Positions 1-12,039 of a DNA stretch of 64,000 nt are shown here, one piece after another (positions within the stretch are counted from its first letter, which is position 1; each line of letters starts with the position of its first letter). The translations under genes were made by a program, and so were the position numbers. The DNA comes from Triplophysa rosa. Lineage: Eukaryota > Chordata > Actinopteri > Cypriniformes > Nemacheilidae. The notes under the pieces are model-generated. The model was not told where the DNA came from, did no database searches, and saw only the letters and a program-made list of their open reading frames with translations. The stretch lies in assembly GCF_024868665.1 (NCBI RefSeq), contig NC_079900.1:3374730-3438729 (forward strand), in the 5' to 3' direction.

Positions 1-71
1 AGGAGAGAGAGAGAGAGAGAGAGAGAGAGACGAGAGAGAGAGAGAGAGAGAGAGACACACACACACACACG
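1..71. repeat. (GA)n then (CA)n microsatellite
   Basis: Near-pure GA dinucleotides pass into CA dinucleotides at about position 54. The tract starts at the window edge, so its full length is unknown. Confidence 0.97.
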
Positions 72-1325
72 TGTCATCATGGCCACGGCAACATCTGCTT
101 CAGCTGACCTCTCAATATGTATATGCACATCTGTGTGTGCCAGAGAGACATTTTAAAGCAATAATTCACACAAAAATGAAAATTCTGCTCGACCTCAAGT
201 CAATCCAAACCCACATGCTGTTATTTTTTTTATAGTGCACAATATGACGGGGTAGGAACGAACCGAAATGGTTTTGAGTCTCTCATTTGTAGTAACTGAG
301 ACACGGCGAGGGTCAGTATGGTGACAGAATTTTCAGCGTTGGGCAAATTACCTTTTTAAAAGCATAAGACTGAAGTCTGATGGAGACGGACGAGTCGAGT
401 CGAGCAAAGAAGACTCAAGGGTGAGATACTGTATAGCAGCTTTATCTCAATATGATGATCCACGTGTGTAGGACACGAATGTTTACAGAGCAAACGTCTG
501 AGAGACGGACGGAAAAAAAAAGAGAAAAGTTAGTTGGAAAGGAGAAAACAGGAGTGAAATCCTGCTCGATCTCACAAACACCTTATGAAAGAAGACCACA
601 AAAGGGCCTCTGTGTGCCGAACGTTGCGAGCGGAGGTCTAACCAGGACAGCCCCTCAGAGAGAGGAGAAAAAGAGCGGAGAGAGAGAGAGAGAGAGAGGG
701 AGCGAGAGAAGTGAGAAAAAAGGTACAGAGGAGGACAAGGAGAGGAAAACCGTTACGGTGATTCGATAACCGGAAAAATGTGTCATTTGAGAGAGTTTGT
801 CTTGGATTTGGCTATCAAATGACTCTGGAATAGAAAGGCAAAACAGAGAAACAGACTTTGCCGGAGTTACTCTGGTTTTGTATGTCACCTGTGGGCAAAC
901 TAGAGGTTTAACCCGCCCCTCGCGAAAATAAACGCAGCGAGCCCGCGCGCCGAACGCTCGAACAAAAGCTTCTTTATACTTTCTCCGACTGTAACTGTGA
1001 GAACCTTTGGAAAACGCTAAACCTCGTTCTATCTATCAGAAAGCAAACCGTGATGTCACAGCTTATATAAAAAGGCAAATTCTGCGGCCGAGTTTGCTAA
1101 ACAATCACAGACCAGCGGCGGTACCAAACCCTTCACGCTTGACCAAAAATCTGACCATTAAAACGTGAAGTCCACATTCATGACATCGGCTTATTCGGAT
1201 ACAACGACCAATCACGTTGAAAATATTACTTTCGCAGAGAGTGCCACAGTAAGACTCGCAGGAATCCAAAAAGATGATTTCACCTCAAAACGCATTTATC
1301 AAGATAGTTCACACAAAAACAACTT
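72..1325. other. Intron 2 sequence, no gene seen
   Basis: No splice-flanked coding exon is visible. There is a purine-rich tract at 655-735 that creates a long but meaningless frame, and a slightly CpG-rich patch near 910-960. Confidence 0.6.
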
Positions 1326-1546
1326 CACTCTCACGTCATTTCAAACCTGTATGACTTCTTTTTTCGGCAGAACACAAAATAAGATATTTTAAAGAACGTT
1401 GGTAACCAAACTGCATTGACCCCTATTGAATTCCACAAAACCACGGAGGCATTTCTCAACGTATCTACTTTTGTGTTCCACTGAAAAAAGAGTCACATAC
1501 AGGTTTTGAACCATGTGAGGGTGAATAAATGACAGCATTTTTATAT
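1326..1546 (+). repeat. Palindromic cyprinid-type interspersed repeat, copy 1 (partial)
   Basis: It contains the blocks TCATTTCAAACCTGTATGAC, a degenerate AAGATATTTTGAAGAA box, a TTTTGTGTTCCA box and GAGGGTGAATAAATGA, in the same order as better copies at 13823 and 52474. The AAAGGGATAGTTCACCC end is missing. Confidence 0.8.
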
Positions 1547-2570
1547 TCGGGTAACTTGTCGTTTTAAGGCCTTTGCGTAGTGTCTGTACATATAAAGTAT
1601 ATTTATTCGGCTCAGTGTCTTGTGTTTTCAAACCTCACATAGACACCTGGACAGGCGGCGCTCAGAGCAGGCCGCTTTGGACCAGCAGTGAGGAAAGTCC
1701 CCGGTCTGGGGCCCATCCTGGGAGTACGGGGTCCCATCTGTGTTTGTGGAATAGAGTGGGGAACACACAGACCCAAGCATCAGGTGTGAGGTGGGGTTCA
1801 GCTGCTCGGGGGCTCTGCGATGGTTAGGCCCATATGTGATATTTGCAAATGCTGTTTGTGGTGGCCTAATCTGGTACTATGATGCACATGTGCGCATACT
1901 GTACACTACATAAAGACACACACACACACACAGTTGCTTGTATCTCTGGTTAAAGGATTCATTAGGGATGATTGAAGAGGAAAACAGAAGAGAAGAACAG
2001 AATGAAAAGAGCATGTTTAGCCACTCCACAACCACGGGAGAAACGCTCTGGAGAAACGAGGAACGTCAACAGAAGCCAATGATAGTGTTTCTGGACAAAA
2101 GCTTGGTTAGTAGAGCCTTAAAAAGACGGCATGAAACAATTTTTAAAATAATATTTCTTATGGAATATTGTAGTGTTTTATCTGAAGTGACTTATCTGTG
2201 CATGTCATTTTTTTATTCATGTGCCCTCATTATCTTTAATCAAAAACGATGACCCCCCCCGAAACAACTTCTCATCACTTCCTGTCACAAGGAATGGCGC
2301 GAGGGCGGAGCTTTCTTCACGTGAGGGTGCCGATGGTGAATCCTCCATGATTGACTACAAACTCGCATTCAAATCTTCCAACGATCCAATCCGTTCTCGA
2401 TGTGGGAAATCAAGTCCCGTCCTACTTTTCCTCTTATTTCACAAGCTGTTTCACTCGTATATACTTCGCGATACAGAAAAGAATACGATCGTTACTTCCG
2501 AGTCGTGCCGACTTTAAGGTTGTGAGGTCAATTGTGAACACACGCACGCGCGTACACACACACAAATGTA
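1547..2570. other. Intron 2 sequence, no gene seen
   Basis: Nothing coding is recognisable. A short (CA)n lies at 1914-1932. Confidence 0.6.
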
Positions 2571-3390
2571 TAGACAGTTATAGCGGCAACGACATAAATA
2601 AACGTTACGTGGCCCAAACTTAATTTCCGGTAGATCTTACGCAAAGAATCAATAACTGTTGAGAAGTTTTAATTTCATTTAATATAATTAATATACAAAA
2701 AAACATTAATATAAATGAATATTAATATGAATTAAAAATAAAATAAGTTGTTATATTATAACCAAACACAGAGCGAAAGCTAATCAATACAAGTTGTTAT
2801 AAATTATTATGAATATAAATTAAAAATAAAATAAATTGTTATATTATATTAACTAACTTTCGCTCTGTGTTTGGTTATAATATAACAATTTATTTTATTT
2901 TTCATTTATATTTATATTCATTAAAAATAACTTATATTAACTAACTTTCGCTCTGTGTTTGGTTATAATATAACAATTTATTTTATTTTTCATTTATATT
3001 TATATTCATTAAAAATAACTTATATTAACTAACTTTCACTTTGTGTTTGGTTATAAGTTATTATTAATGAATATTAATATAAATGAAAAATAAAATAAAT
3101 TGTTATATTATATTAACTAACTTTCGCTCTGTGTTTGGTTATAATATAACAATTTATTTTATTTTTCATTTATATTAATATTCATTAATAATAACTTATA
3201 TTAACTAACTTTCGCTCTGTGTTTGGTTATAATATAACAATTTATTTTATTTATATTCATATTCATTAAAAATAACTTATATTAACTAACTTTCGCTTTG
3301 TGTTTGGTTATAAGTTATTTTTAATGAATATTAATATAAATGAAAAATTAAATAAATTGCTATATTATAACCAAACACAGATCGGAAGGC
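2571..3390. repeat. Dispersed AT-rich element, copy A (with internal array)
   Basis: One edge (2571-2630: a GCAACGACATAAATAAACGTT block, then CCCAAACTTAATTTCCGG) and the other (CAAACACAGATCGGAAG near 3369) recur in copies B (4999-5430, opposite strand) and C (57535-57685). The interior of copy A is expanded into an 88-bp tandem array. The class is unknown to me. Confidence 0.6.
2764..3378. repeat. 88-bp tandem array with alternating inverted segments
   Basis: A CTAACTTT...CTGTGTTTGG core recurs at 2853, 2941, 3029, 3117, 3205 and 3286, so spacings are 88, 88, 88, 88 and 81 bp. The cores are separated by AT-rich segments of about 60 bp present in either orientation. Read left to right, from the segment before 2853, the order is F N N F N N F. 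Adjacent F and N segments are reverse complements and could form hairpins. It has no coding content. Confidence 0.9.
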
Positions 3391-3404
3391 GCATGCATCA
3401 GATG

Positions 3405-3475
3405 AAAGTGTCTATAGCTTAAATGTACTGCAAGTCTTTGGATAAAAGCATCTGCCAAATGCATAAATGTAATGA
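3405..3475 (+). mobile_element. SINE 3' tail fragment (L2-type tail)
   Basis: The motif TTTGGATAAAAGCATCTGCC followed by AAATGCATAAATGTAATG is the conserved 3' tail shared by many fish tRNA-derived SINEs and their LINE partners. The 5' part is not evident. Confidence 0.7.
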
Positions 3476-3892
3476 GATTTTAAGCCCTCTGGTACAACTA
3501 AAAGTCTATGTTTCAAGAGTTTTCAACATTTCAGAAGGATTGTTCCAGGTTTAATACAATTAAACAAGAAAACGACACAAAAACAAAACTCGTATTGTTG
3601 CAGGCGAATGTAGGCATTTAAGAAAAGCCATGAAAAGGTTCCTAAACATTTAATTTGCAATTCAACGGGAACATTCCTTAAATGCATCCTAAAATATCAT
3701 CAAGCAAGAAAGAGAGAGACACAGGGAGAACGAGAGAGGGCGAGAGACAATTGGGTACTGTATTATCAATGAAGCAGGTAAGGTTCAGAGGTTCAAAGCC
3801 GGACTGTAATTAAAGCAGCTCTATAAAATTAAACTAAATGAGAGAAAGAGACGACAATAAATCTGCTCTAATCACTGCAGCTGCACTCGCCA
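3476..3892. other. Intron 2 sequence, nothing recognised
   Basis: AT-rich sequence with a short purine-rich run at 3708-3748. No coding or repeat family was recognised. Confidence 0.5.
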
Positions 3893-3893
3893 C

Positions 3894-3930
<37 letters not shown>

Positions 3931-3952
3931 GCGTGTGCGCGCATGTGTGTGA
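3893..3952. repeat. (TG)n microsatellite
   Basis: About 20 TG units, interrupted by CG near the right end. It explains the cysteine/valine-only frame here. Confidence 0.95.
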
Positions 3953-4998
3953 TACACTCTGGAACAGCCTGAAGTATCATTGGTCTGTAAAGGTTATGGG
4001 TGGTGCAAGGCATTGTGGGATTTGCATGCTTCATTGTCACATGACCTCACTGCGTTTGTCACATGAACTAATCCTGTTGTGCATGCAGTAATGTGCATGT
4101 GTAATGTACTCTCCGTTTGTGTCTGACCTACCGGCACACGCACCCCCCTGTCTATCTACTTGCATGTATTTTGATGCGCACGACGCAAAGTTAATTACGT
4201 GCACAAATGATTCAAATATGGAAGAAAACGAGTTTATTAGTTGTAAATATACCTCATGAATCCCACAGAATAAAGCTGCTTTTTTTCTGCGTGTTGACAA
4301 AACCTCTAAATCAAAGCCTGGGCTGATAGGTCATAATCTGATAAGTGGAATAGAAAAATCACAGCATCTCTCTCTCTCTCTCTCTCGCTCACTCTCTGCT
4401 CAGCTGTGTAGAGACATAGCAGCTTAATTTATTTATTCCATTCCCATTAATTAGAACGTTTGCACTGACAAAACAGGCAAAAGGAAGCATTAGCACCTAG
4501 TTTACACTCCACGTCCCTGAGCTGCACTGATGTGTTTTCTCTCACACGTGCTCATTCATGCACACACAAGCACACACACAAACACACGCACAAACAGCAT
4601 AAACGACTATTGTTGCTAATTTCTATATACTAACCCTGTCTCTACTCTAAAAGAAAATGTAGAGATTAAAATAAAATAAAAAAGTATTATAAATTCTATA
4701 TACATTTTGTATTTATTATTTATATACTATACTGTTATGGTACCACGTCAGAATGAAAAACTGGTTGATTCATTACATTTTTTTTCTTTTATTGTTAGTG
4801 TACAAACTAGCAAATCATTACTTAACTGTATTGTCATGGAACGTAACAAAATGTCGTGGCATGCTACTTTTTACACCTGTATGTTAAAGTAAAATGGTTA
4901 TTTATTCTAGTCATAAATAATGTTAAAACAATTTATGTCGGTGTACTAAAGCAATTTTATTTGAATTTACAGACGGTTTCATCGGACGAACGCGCCTC
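3953..4998. other. Intron 2 sequence with short simple repeats
   Basis: It holds a (TC)n run at 4368-4390 and CA-rich sequence at 4557-4600. No gene is seen. Confidence 0.55.
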
Positions 4999-5430
4999 GC
5001 CCGAAGTTAACTTCTGGTCTGTGTTTGCTGATCAGTCTGGCTGGTTGATAATAATATAACTATTTATATTTAATTTAAAGAAATAATAATTTATATTCAT
5101 ATTTTAATAATTGTATTAAATAAACAATTTGTTGAATTTTATTGTATATTCATTTTATTAAATAAACAATTTATTGAATTTGTCGATTAACTTCGTCGCG
5201 TTTAAATTTAGCGAAGTGACAGTTCTTTTACTGGCAACCCAAAAAAATACCGGCGAGACATACTTTTAACTTGCTAGCTCGTGTTATTTACTTGTTATTT
5301 CTTTCGCTTGCTATCAGAAATAATCTTCAGGGACTCTATTCTTTGCGGACGAGTACCGGAAGTTACGTTTGGGTCATAAGCGCGCGTGCACAAAAACGTT
5401 TGTTTATGCTGTTGCTTTAAAACTGTCTTT
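4999..5430. repeat. Dispersed AT-rich element, copy B
   Basis: It is in inverted orientation relative to copies A and C. It opens with GAAGTTAACTTCTGG and TCTGTGTTTG, has an AT-rich interior with two similar AATAAACAATTT blocks (5120-5180), and closes with TACCGGAAGTTACGTTTGGG and TTTGTTTATGCTGTTGC. Confidence 0.55.
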
Positions 5431-5732
5431 AAGTATAAATCGAGACCTACTGTTTTTCTCAAAGACACAAAAAAGCATCATGAAGCCACAAACAAAGGTC
5501 TTGTTGGACTTGCAGGCAACATCTCTCTATCTCTTTTTCTCTCTCTCTCGGGTCAGAGGGCCCCTAAAGAGAAGAAAGCGACGCACTCCGGCGCTGTGGT
5601 GAATGAGGTCTTTTCACCAGAGTCCAGTGCTGTTTACTCTACTTTAATAATAGCCCTCATTTTCCAATCATTATTCATTCAGTCTGACTGCTGCTATTAG
5701 CCTGTCCAGTGGATCACTCATATCACAGCGTA

Positions 5733-5777
5733 TACACACACACACACACACACACGCACACACACACACACACACAT
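5733..5777. repeat. (CA)n microsatellite
   Basis: About 21 CA units with one CG interruption. Confidence 0.95.
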
Positions 5778-8700
5778 TCCTGTCCGGGCTCATGTCAACC
5801 TCTCTGACTCATCTGTTAAAACCCGGTAAGTGAAAGTGTCGTTGCTTCCCTCGAGACGCTTTGAAAACTTTTCTAGGTGACATTTCTGACAAGTTGAAAA
5901 GCATAATTTTAAAACCGTAATTCTATTGGCGACAGCTCGGCTGACGGGCAGGTGGGGCTCGCTCTGGTAAATTATCACAAAAAGGGTCATTTTGTGTAAA
6001 AAATGCATGTTTTTAAACACGATTAGCCTGTTGATACATTGAACCTTTATTTTTATGCGCATAACATCCGTACACAGACAGAGGCCCGACAGCCAAAATC
6101 AGCCCTGCCAAAATCTCCATTTTGATTTGGAACATGGCGTCGGGATTATTTGCTGTAGCCAATTCCTGAATTATTAAAAAAGAAAAAGACGTTCCAGCAC
6201 AGAATCACGACGAAGCGTCTTTCTTAGCAGATCTGTATTTTTACGCAGAATTGCACGCAAAGGGATGTTTTTCCCGTCGGCGACGTGACGGAGGTGTTAA
6301 GATGGCGAAGGGTTTTTTCGAGAGAAGAGGGAGGACGTGTGCGGAGGACAGGGCAGGAAAAGCGGGTTAAATGGAAGGAGAGAGATGTTGGCAAAGCGTG
6401 TGCCATGATTTGAAAAGCCGAGATCCGAGCAGCTTTGCCAAACACACACACACACACCAGTCGAAGTCCCTCCGCAGACGGCCTTTTGTTTTCATCTTGG
6501 CATTTTACACCGCCTTCATTCTCTGACCGATGTTCTATTTGAACAAACGCTACAATGCAAATAACACAAATAATTAATAGTTAAGCGGGGTTATTTTTGC
6601 TCCGTTGCTGTTGACAGAATTTCTTATAAATTCCCAGAGTAATAATATTTTCACATGAAGAAGTGTAAGAGAGGTTATGTCTGCTTCACGCTGTACGCTG
6701 CGTTACGTTTGTTGAATCTGTCTGACTTTTTTTCTCCAACATTTTATTACACGGTGGTGATTTTCCAGACGCTGCTCTTTCCTACACACATTAAAGGCAA
6801 AAGTGATAATTACAAATATTTCAACTGATAATTAAAAAATGACATTTAAACCATTTTTATATATGACATTTTGCAGTATGTTGTATTGGGAGTGATTAAA
6901 AAAAAACGTTGCTGTAAAAATGAAAGATATTAATGAAATGCCAATAAATATAGATGAACTAAAAAACAGAAATGATGCATAAACTAAACCAGAATCAGGA
7001 ATTATTTAGAGCTAATTAAACAAATAAGCAAGCTGATAAAAATATACTTAACATTTAAAATGGGGGGAGATTTTTAAAACATTATTTTATATATGACACA
7101 TAACTAAACCAGCATTTATACAAAACATCCAAATAATCTTACTGGAAAATTATGTTTTTTATCAGGTTTTTTATAAACCGATTCAATTGAAGTATTTTAG
7201 ACAACAGGATTCAGAAATTATATTCATATTTTCCTGTTTGTAATTTTTTTAACACTGTAAAAAAATCGAATAATTTTTTTAAATAATTTCATATATTATA
7301 TAAAGTCTATGTAGTCTATAGATGTTTTTATTATGCTGATTGCATTTTTTTGTAAACAGCTAAATGCATGAATATTTTCCAGCATTTACCATCCTCTTTA
7401 AACTCTTTTCTCGATTTACTTTTCTTCCTGCACTAGCACACAAACACACACGCAAATAAACACCAACACAACATACACAGCAAACACACGACAGCCAGCT
7501 TTCTGAACGTCATCCAAGCTACACTATAAAGTGCAGATCTGGCCCGTCACTACCAACGGTCTGCCAGAATAAATCCTTCACAATATGAAAGGTCAAAATT
7601 ACATCCAGATCAAACCCGTGAAGGTGACCAAAGAGGATCTGTCCGTCTGGTTACGGGCTCAAACCGAAACCTCAGCAGTGGGGTTCTGTTAGCACCCCAC
7701 AACACCACGCTTCACCTTGTGTGCCAGCTGAGAAGAAACGGAAGTATTTTCTTGCTGCCCAAAGACCCGAAGGCGTCAACAAACCTTGTGACATTCCTCA
7801 CTGGATTTCACATCTGAGAGACGTGTTTGACGCCATCGTATCGATATCTGGATCGCAAAACGATAATATTGACCTTGTTTTAGATTTAGTGTAATGCAAT
7901 TTCTTGCTCACTTCTTTCGTGCGCTTTCCAGTTTCTATCAGAAAAAAAGTCGGGGTAAATTTAGCACAGTTTACATTCTGAACCTCTTCCGCTAGAAAAG
8001 CAACACCCTCTCTGATATCTCTAACACGTGAGGAAACCTCCCTGAATAGATGAATCGCTGTGAAATAAGCGATTTAACGCCTGACTGGACTTTAAGAGTC
8101 TATTGTCATTCAACGACGTACATCTATTTCCCCTCTCAAAGAAAAACGCCACCCTTGGTTCTCCTCTTTTCAAACTGGGCAGTCTTACAGGGTCTCTCTC
8201 TCTCTCAGATCTCTTCTGACTGCAGAACTTGGCATGCCGGCCTGTGTTTTATCGGCCGTGCGAGCTGGACGCGTCTCGCCGAGAGAGCAGGCACATGTTT
8301 TTATCGTGACGGTGCGATAATGGAAGCCGTATGATGAGACGAGCACCAGAGATGACTAACTGTGGAGAAAGCATTCATCATACTGACAAACACGGAACGA
8401 GACGGCCGACGTGGAAACTCCCGTCTTTCATTCATCATCATCATCATTAGCCGGCGTGCGGCGACAAGACGCGTGTAATTAACGCATCGCGCTCCGGGGT
8501 ATTTAATCTTGTGCGTCGCTCGAGTCGGCTACAGTTTAACGTCATTAATCGCACCCGTGGGGTGATACAACACACGGCCCGTCAATAGGAAGAATACCCT
8601 ACAAACACACATGATCGAAACCGTGTGCAAATATCACTCGACTGTAATATAAGCGGCGACGTGATCTAAACCAGGCCTGGTTTTTGGCAGGCGCTGTCTC

Positions 8701-9329
8701 AAAGTTTAGAACTGCAGTCGATATAAATGCAAATGTTTGTTTTGCAAATCATCTGACTTTGCATCAGTATTGACAGAAAACAAACATTTCAGTAATGTGA
8801 ATGCGGATGGCGGAAGTCAATAAGCTGGTGAATGGCGTCCGGATTAAGAAAGGATATTGGGCCGGGTCAGCGGGAGATAATCTGAGACCTGGCGCACGGT
8901 TAAACAGGAAGAGAACGGCATGCTGAACCGGCTAACTGACGCTGAGATCCACACGGACGACAAAATCCCTCTCAGAGCTCCTGCCAACTATCAGAATTAC
9001 AGCTCAGTGTCACAACAAAGATGAAAACAACAGTCAAACGTTGCCTTGTTATACACAGCGAGTGGACAGACGGCTAGTCTGCTTTAACCGATTCAAATCT
9101 AATGTTCTGATGTGTGTCTGCTCAGAAACTGCCATAAACACACACTGTAGTGCATCTGACAAATGATGTTTGAAATGACGATTACCACCAAAACAGTAAC
9201 TAAAAGTAAAACAAACTGAGGAAAAAATAAATAAATCATATGAAATTGAAAACACTGGTATTATTACATTCTTCTCCGCGTTTATACAATATCAAATGTT
9301 ACTCGTGAAATATTTATACATTATATCTA
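5778..9329. other. Intron 2 sequence, no gene or clear repeat seen
   Basis: About 3.5 kb without a recognisable exon. 6060-6480 and 8220-8560 are less AT-rich and carry more CpG, and could be regulatory. 6540-7400 is AT-rich. A short (CA)n lies at 6443-6457. No NFIX exon 3 motif was found on the minus strand. Confidence 0.5.
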
Positions 9330-9347
9330 TATATATATATATATACA
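9330..9347. repeat. (TA)n microsatellite
   Basis: A short TA run. An (AAT)n run lies nearby at 9474-9492. Confidence 0.9.
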
Positions 9348-9500
9348 TATGTATTTAACAGAGTTGGTCTCAGGACTTACATAAAATGTTCACATATTCA
9401 AGATGGTCCGATTGGAAAATCTGTATTAAAAGTGACTTTAGTTTTTATTATAAAAATAATAAAACAGCATAAATAATAATAATAATAATAATATTCAATT

Positions 9501-9770
9501 ATTAGGGCTGTTCAACTATTAATCGCATCCAAAATAAAGGTTTTGTGTTTACATAATATATGTCTGTGTACTGTGCATATTTATTTTGTATTTATAAGCA
9601 CATATACGTACACATACATGTTATAATGTATATATAATGTGAATTATATATGAATTAATAACATATCAATTAATTTATATTTTTCTTATATATGTGTTTA
9701 TGTTTATAAATACAAAATTAATATGCACAGTGTACAGACATGCATTATTACGAACACAAAACCTTTATTT
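9501..9770. mobile_element. Palindromic MITE-like element
   Basis: The left arm has AATCGCATCCAAAATAAAGG and TTTTGTGTTTACATA; the right arm has the complement, ending ACACAAAACCTTTATTT. The AT-rich middle is self-complementary. It is a familiar fish non-autonomous DNA transposon, here lacking the outermost part of the right end. Confidence 0.75.
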
Positions 9771-9811
9771 ACATACCATATTCTCATAATCTCGATGTGT
9801 GTGTGTGTGGG

Positions 9812-10085
9812 AAGGGTAAACCCTACGGTATGGGGACCAAATGTCCCCACAAAGATGGCAATATCCAAAATCCTTGTCCTTGTGGGGACATTTTTTTGTC
9901 CCCATGAGGAAACAAGCTTATAAATCATACAGAATTAACTTTTTTGAAAATCAAAAAGAGCAGACAGTTGTGTGTGATTGTTAGGGTTAGGGGGTGGGTT
10001 AGGGGTAGGGAATATGATATACAGTTTGTACAGTATAAAAACCACTGCGTCTATGGAATGTCCCCATAAAACATAGAAAACCAAC
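9812..10085 (+). repeat. GGGGAC-type interspersed repeat, first copy
   Basis: It has GGGGACCAAATGTCCCCAC, then GTCCCCATGAGGAAACAAGC, a TTAGGG-like run at 9984-10011, a CAGTTTGTACAGTATAAAAA block, and GGAATGTCCCCATAAAACAT before a (TG)n. This unit is common in teleost introns. A copy lies in opposite orientation at 10284. Confidence 0.8.
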
Positions 10086-10096
10086 ATGTGTGTGCA

Positions 10097-10139
<43 letters not shown>

Positions 10140-10142
10140 GTG
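10086..10142. repeat. (TG)n microsatellite
   Basis: TG units directly abut the GGGGAC repeat, the usual arrangement for this family. Confidence 0.95.
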
Positions 10143-10222
10143 GTTCTGGATGTCACACCGGCTGGAAGAAGGCCAGCTATCCCTGCCATAACACACATCT
10201 GATTTTAACATGTACACACGTG

Positions 10223-10224
<2 letters not shown>

Positions 10225-10281
<57 letters not shown>
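10225..10281. repeat. (CA)n microsatellite
   Basis: An uninterrupted CA run that borders the inverted GGGGAC repeat copy. Confidence 0.97.
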
Positions 10282-10283
<2 letters not shown>

Positions 10284-10284
<1 letters not shown>

Positions 10285-10535
10285 CTATCCCCGTGGGGAC
10301 AGTCCATAGGCGTAATGTTTTTATACTGTACAAACTGTATATTCTATCCCCTATCCCTAACCCTATCCCTAAACCTAAAGATCATAGAACACTTTTTGCA
10401 TTTTTAGATTTGTAAAAAATATTGTTCTGTACAATTTATTAACTATTTTGCCCCTGGGGACCTCAATTTTGGTCCCCACGGTGACACGAGTCCCCATGAG
10501 TTGGTGTGTATTCAGGTTTAGGTCCCCACCGGGAT
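10284..10535 (-). repeat. GGGGAC-type interspersed repeat, inverted copy
   Basis: It is the reverse complement in organisation of the copy at 9812: GTGGGGACAGTCCATAGGCG, a TATACTGTACAAACTGTATA block, CCCTAACCC-like repeats, then GGTCCCCA boxes. The pair encloses the (TG)n and (CA)n tracts. Confidence 0.8.
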
Positions 10536-10549
10536 ATACAAACATGAAC

Positions 10550-10552
10550 GCG

Positions 10553-10610
<58 letters not shown>

Positions 10611-10632
10611 TACACACACACAAACACACACC
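10550..10632. repeat. (CA)n microsatellite
   Basis: A CA run with CG interruptions, about 190 bp past the donor of nfix exon 2 in the direction of transcription. Confidence 0.95.
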
Positions 10633-10742
10633 ACTGCATTAGATTTGTCTTTTTAAGATTTTTACATGCGATTTTAATGCAACACATGAACACAAACACA
10701 CACAATGAAGCATCATTGTGAAAATTGCACGTGCATAGATTA

Positions 10743-11393
<651 letters not shown>

Positions 11394-11580
11394 TCAACTT
11401 CAACTTCTGGATGTTTGAGAACCTAGAAAGAAACTCTGCAAACATGAAAAAAATCTATTTCTTAATCAAAACAAAGAGTTTGCTATTTGTCTGGGGTTTT
11501 TTTGCTAGTTTTTAGGTTTGCTATCATACACCTCACTAGATGTAGTTGGCTTCATGCTTAAAACAACACTGAAAACAAAA

Positions 11581-11740
11581 TAGCCAAAATATAAATAAAT
11601 ACATCTTACTTTAAGGATATTTATATTTCTTCTACTGTAAAACAAGAAACAACTACTTATTAGCCAAAAAATAAATAAATACATCTTACTTTAAGGATAT
11701 TTATATTTCGTCTACTGTAAAACAAGACACAACTACTTAG
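11581..11740. repeat. 80-bp tandem duplication in nfix intron 1
   Basis: Units 11581-11660 and 11661-11740 are the same length and match at 76 of 80 positions by direct reading (differences at unit positions 10, 50, 68 and 80). The array ends 227 bp upstream of the exon 2 boundary. Confidence 0.97.
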
Positions 11741-12039
11741 TAGGAGAAATATTTTTTGCAGTGCCGAAAACAATTGAGTTCGTAATAAGAATAACTTAAA
11801 AATACCCATTTAGTCCATTGCATAAATAACATGATTTAAAATGATGAATATCCGTTAATTATCATTTTCTATTAAAATAGGCTTCACAACATTCAGTAAC
11901 AAACATGCATACAAATTCTGCTTAGTTTAAGTACAAAACGCTGTAATCTATACATTGAATTCAGCTTTTTAAGAGTTTTGCATCATTGTGTCGGGTGTAT
12001 TCTCCCATTCTGTCATTCAGAGAAAGAAGATTCTTCAGC

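Noticed and set aside
452..769. 105-codon frame on the plus strand
   Set aside because: It is made of purine-rich low-complexity sequence, has no recognisable domain and no splice or promoter context.
9984..10011. TTAGGG-like repeats as an interstitial telomere
   Set aside because: They are few, imperfect and an internal part of the GGGGAC interspersed repeat.
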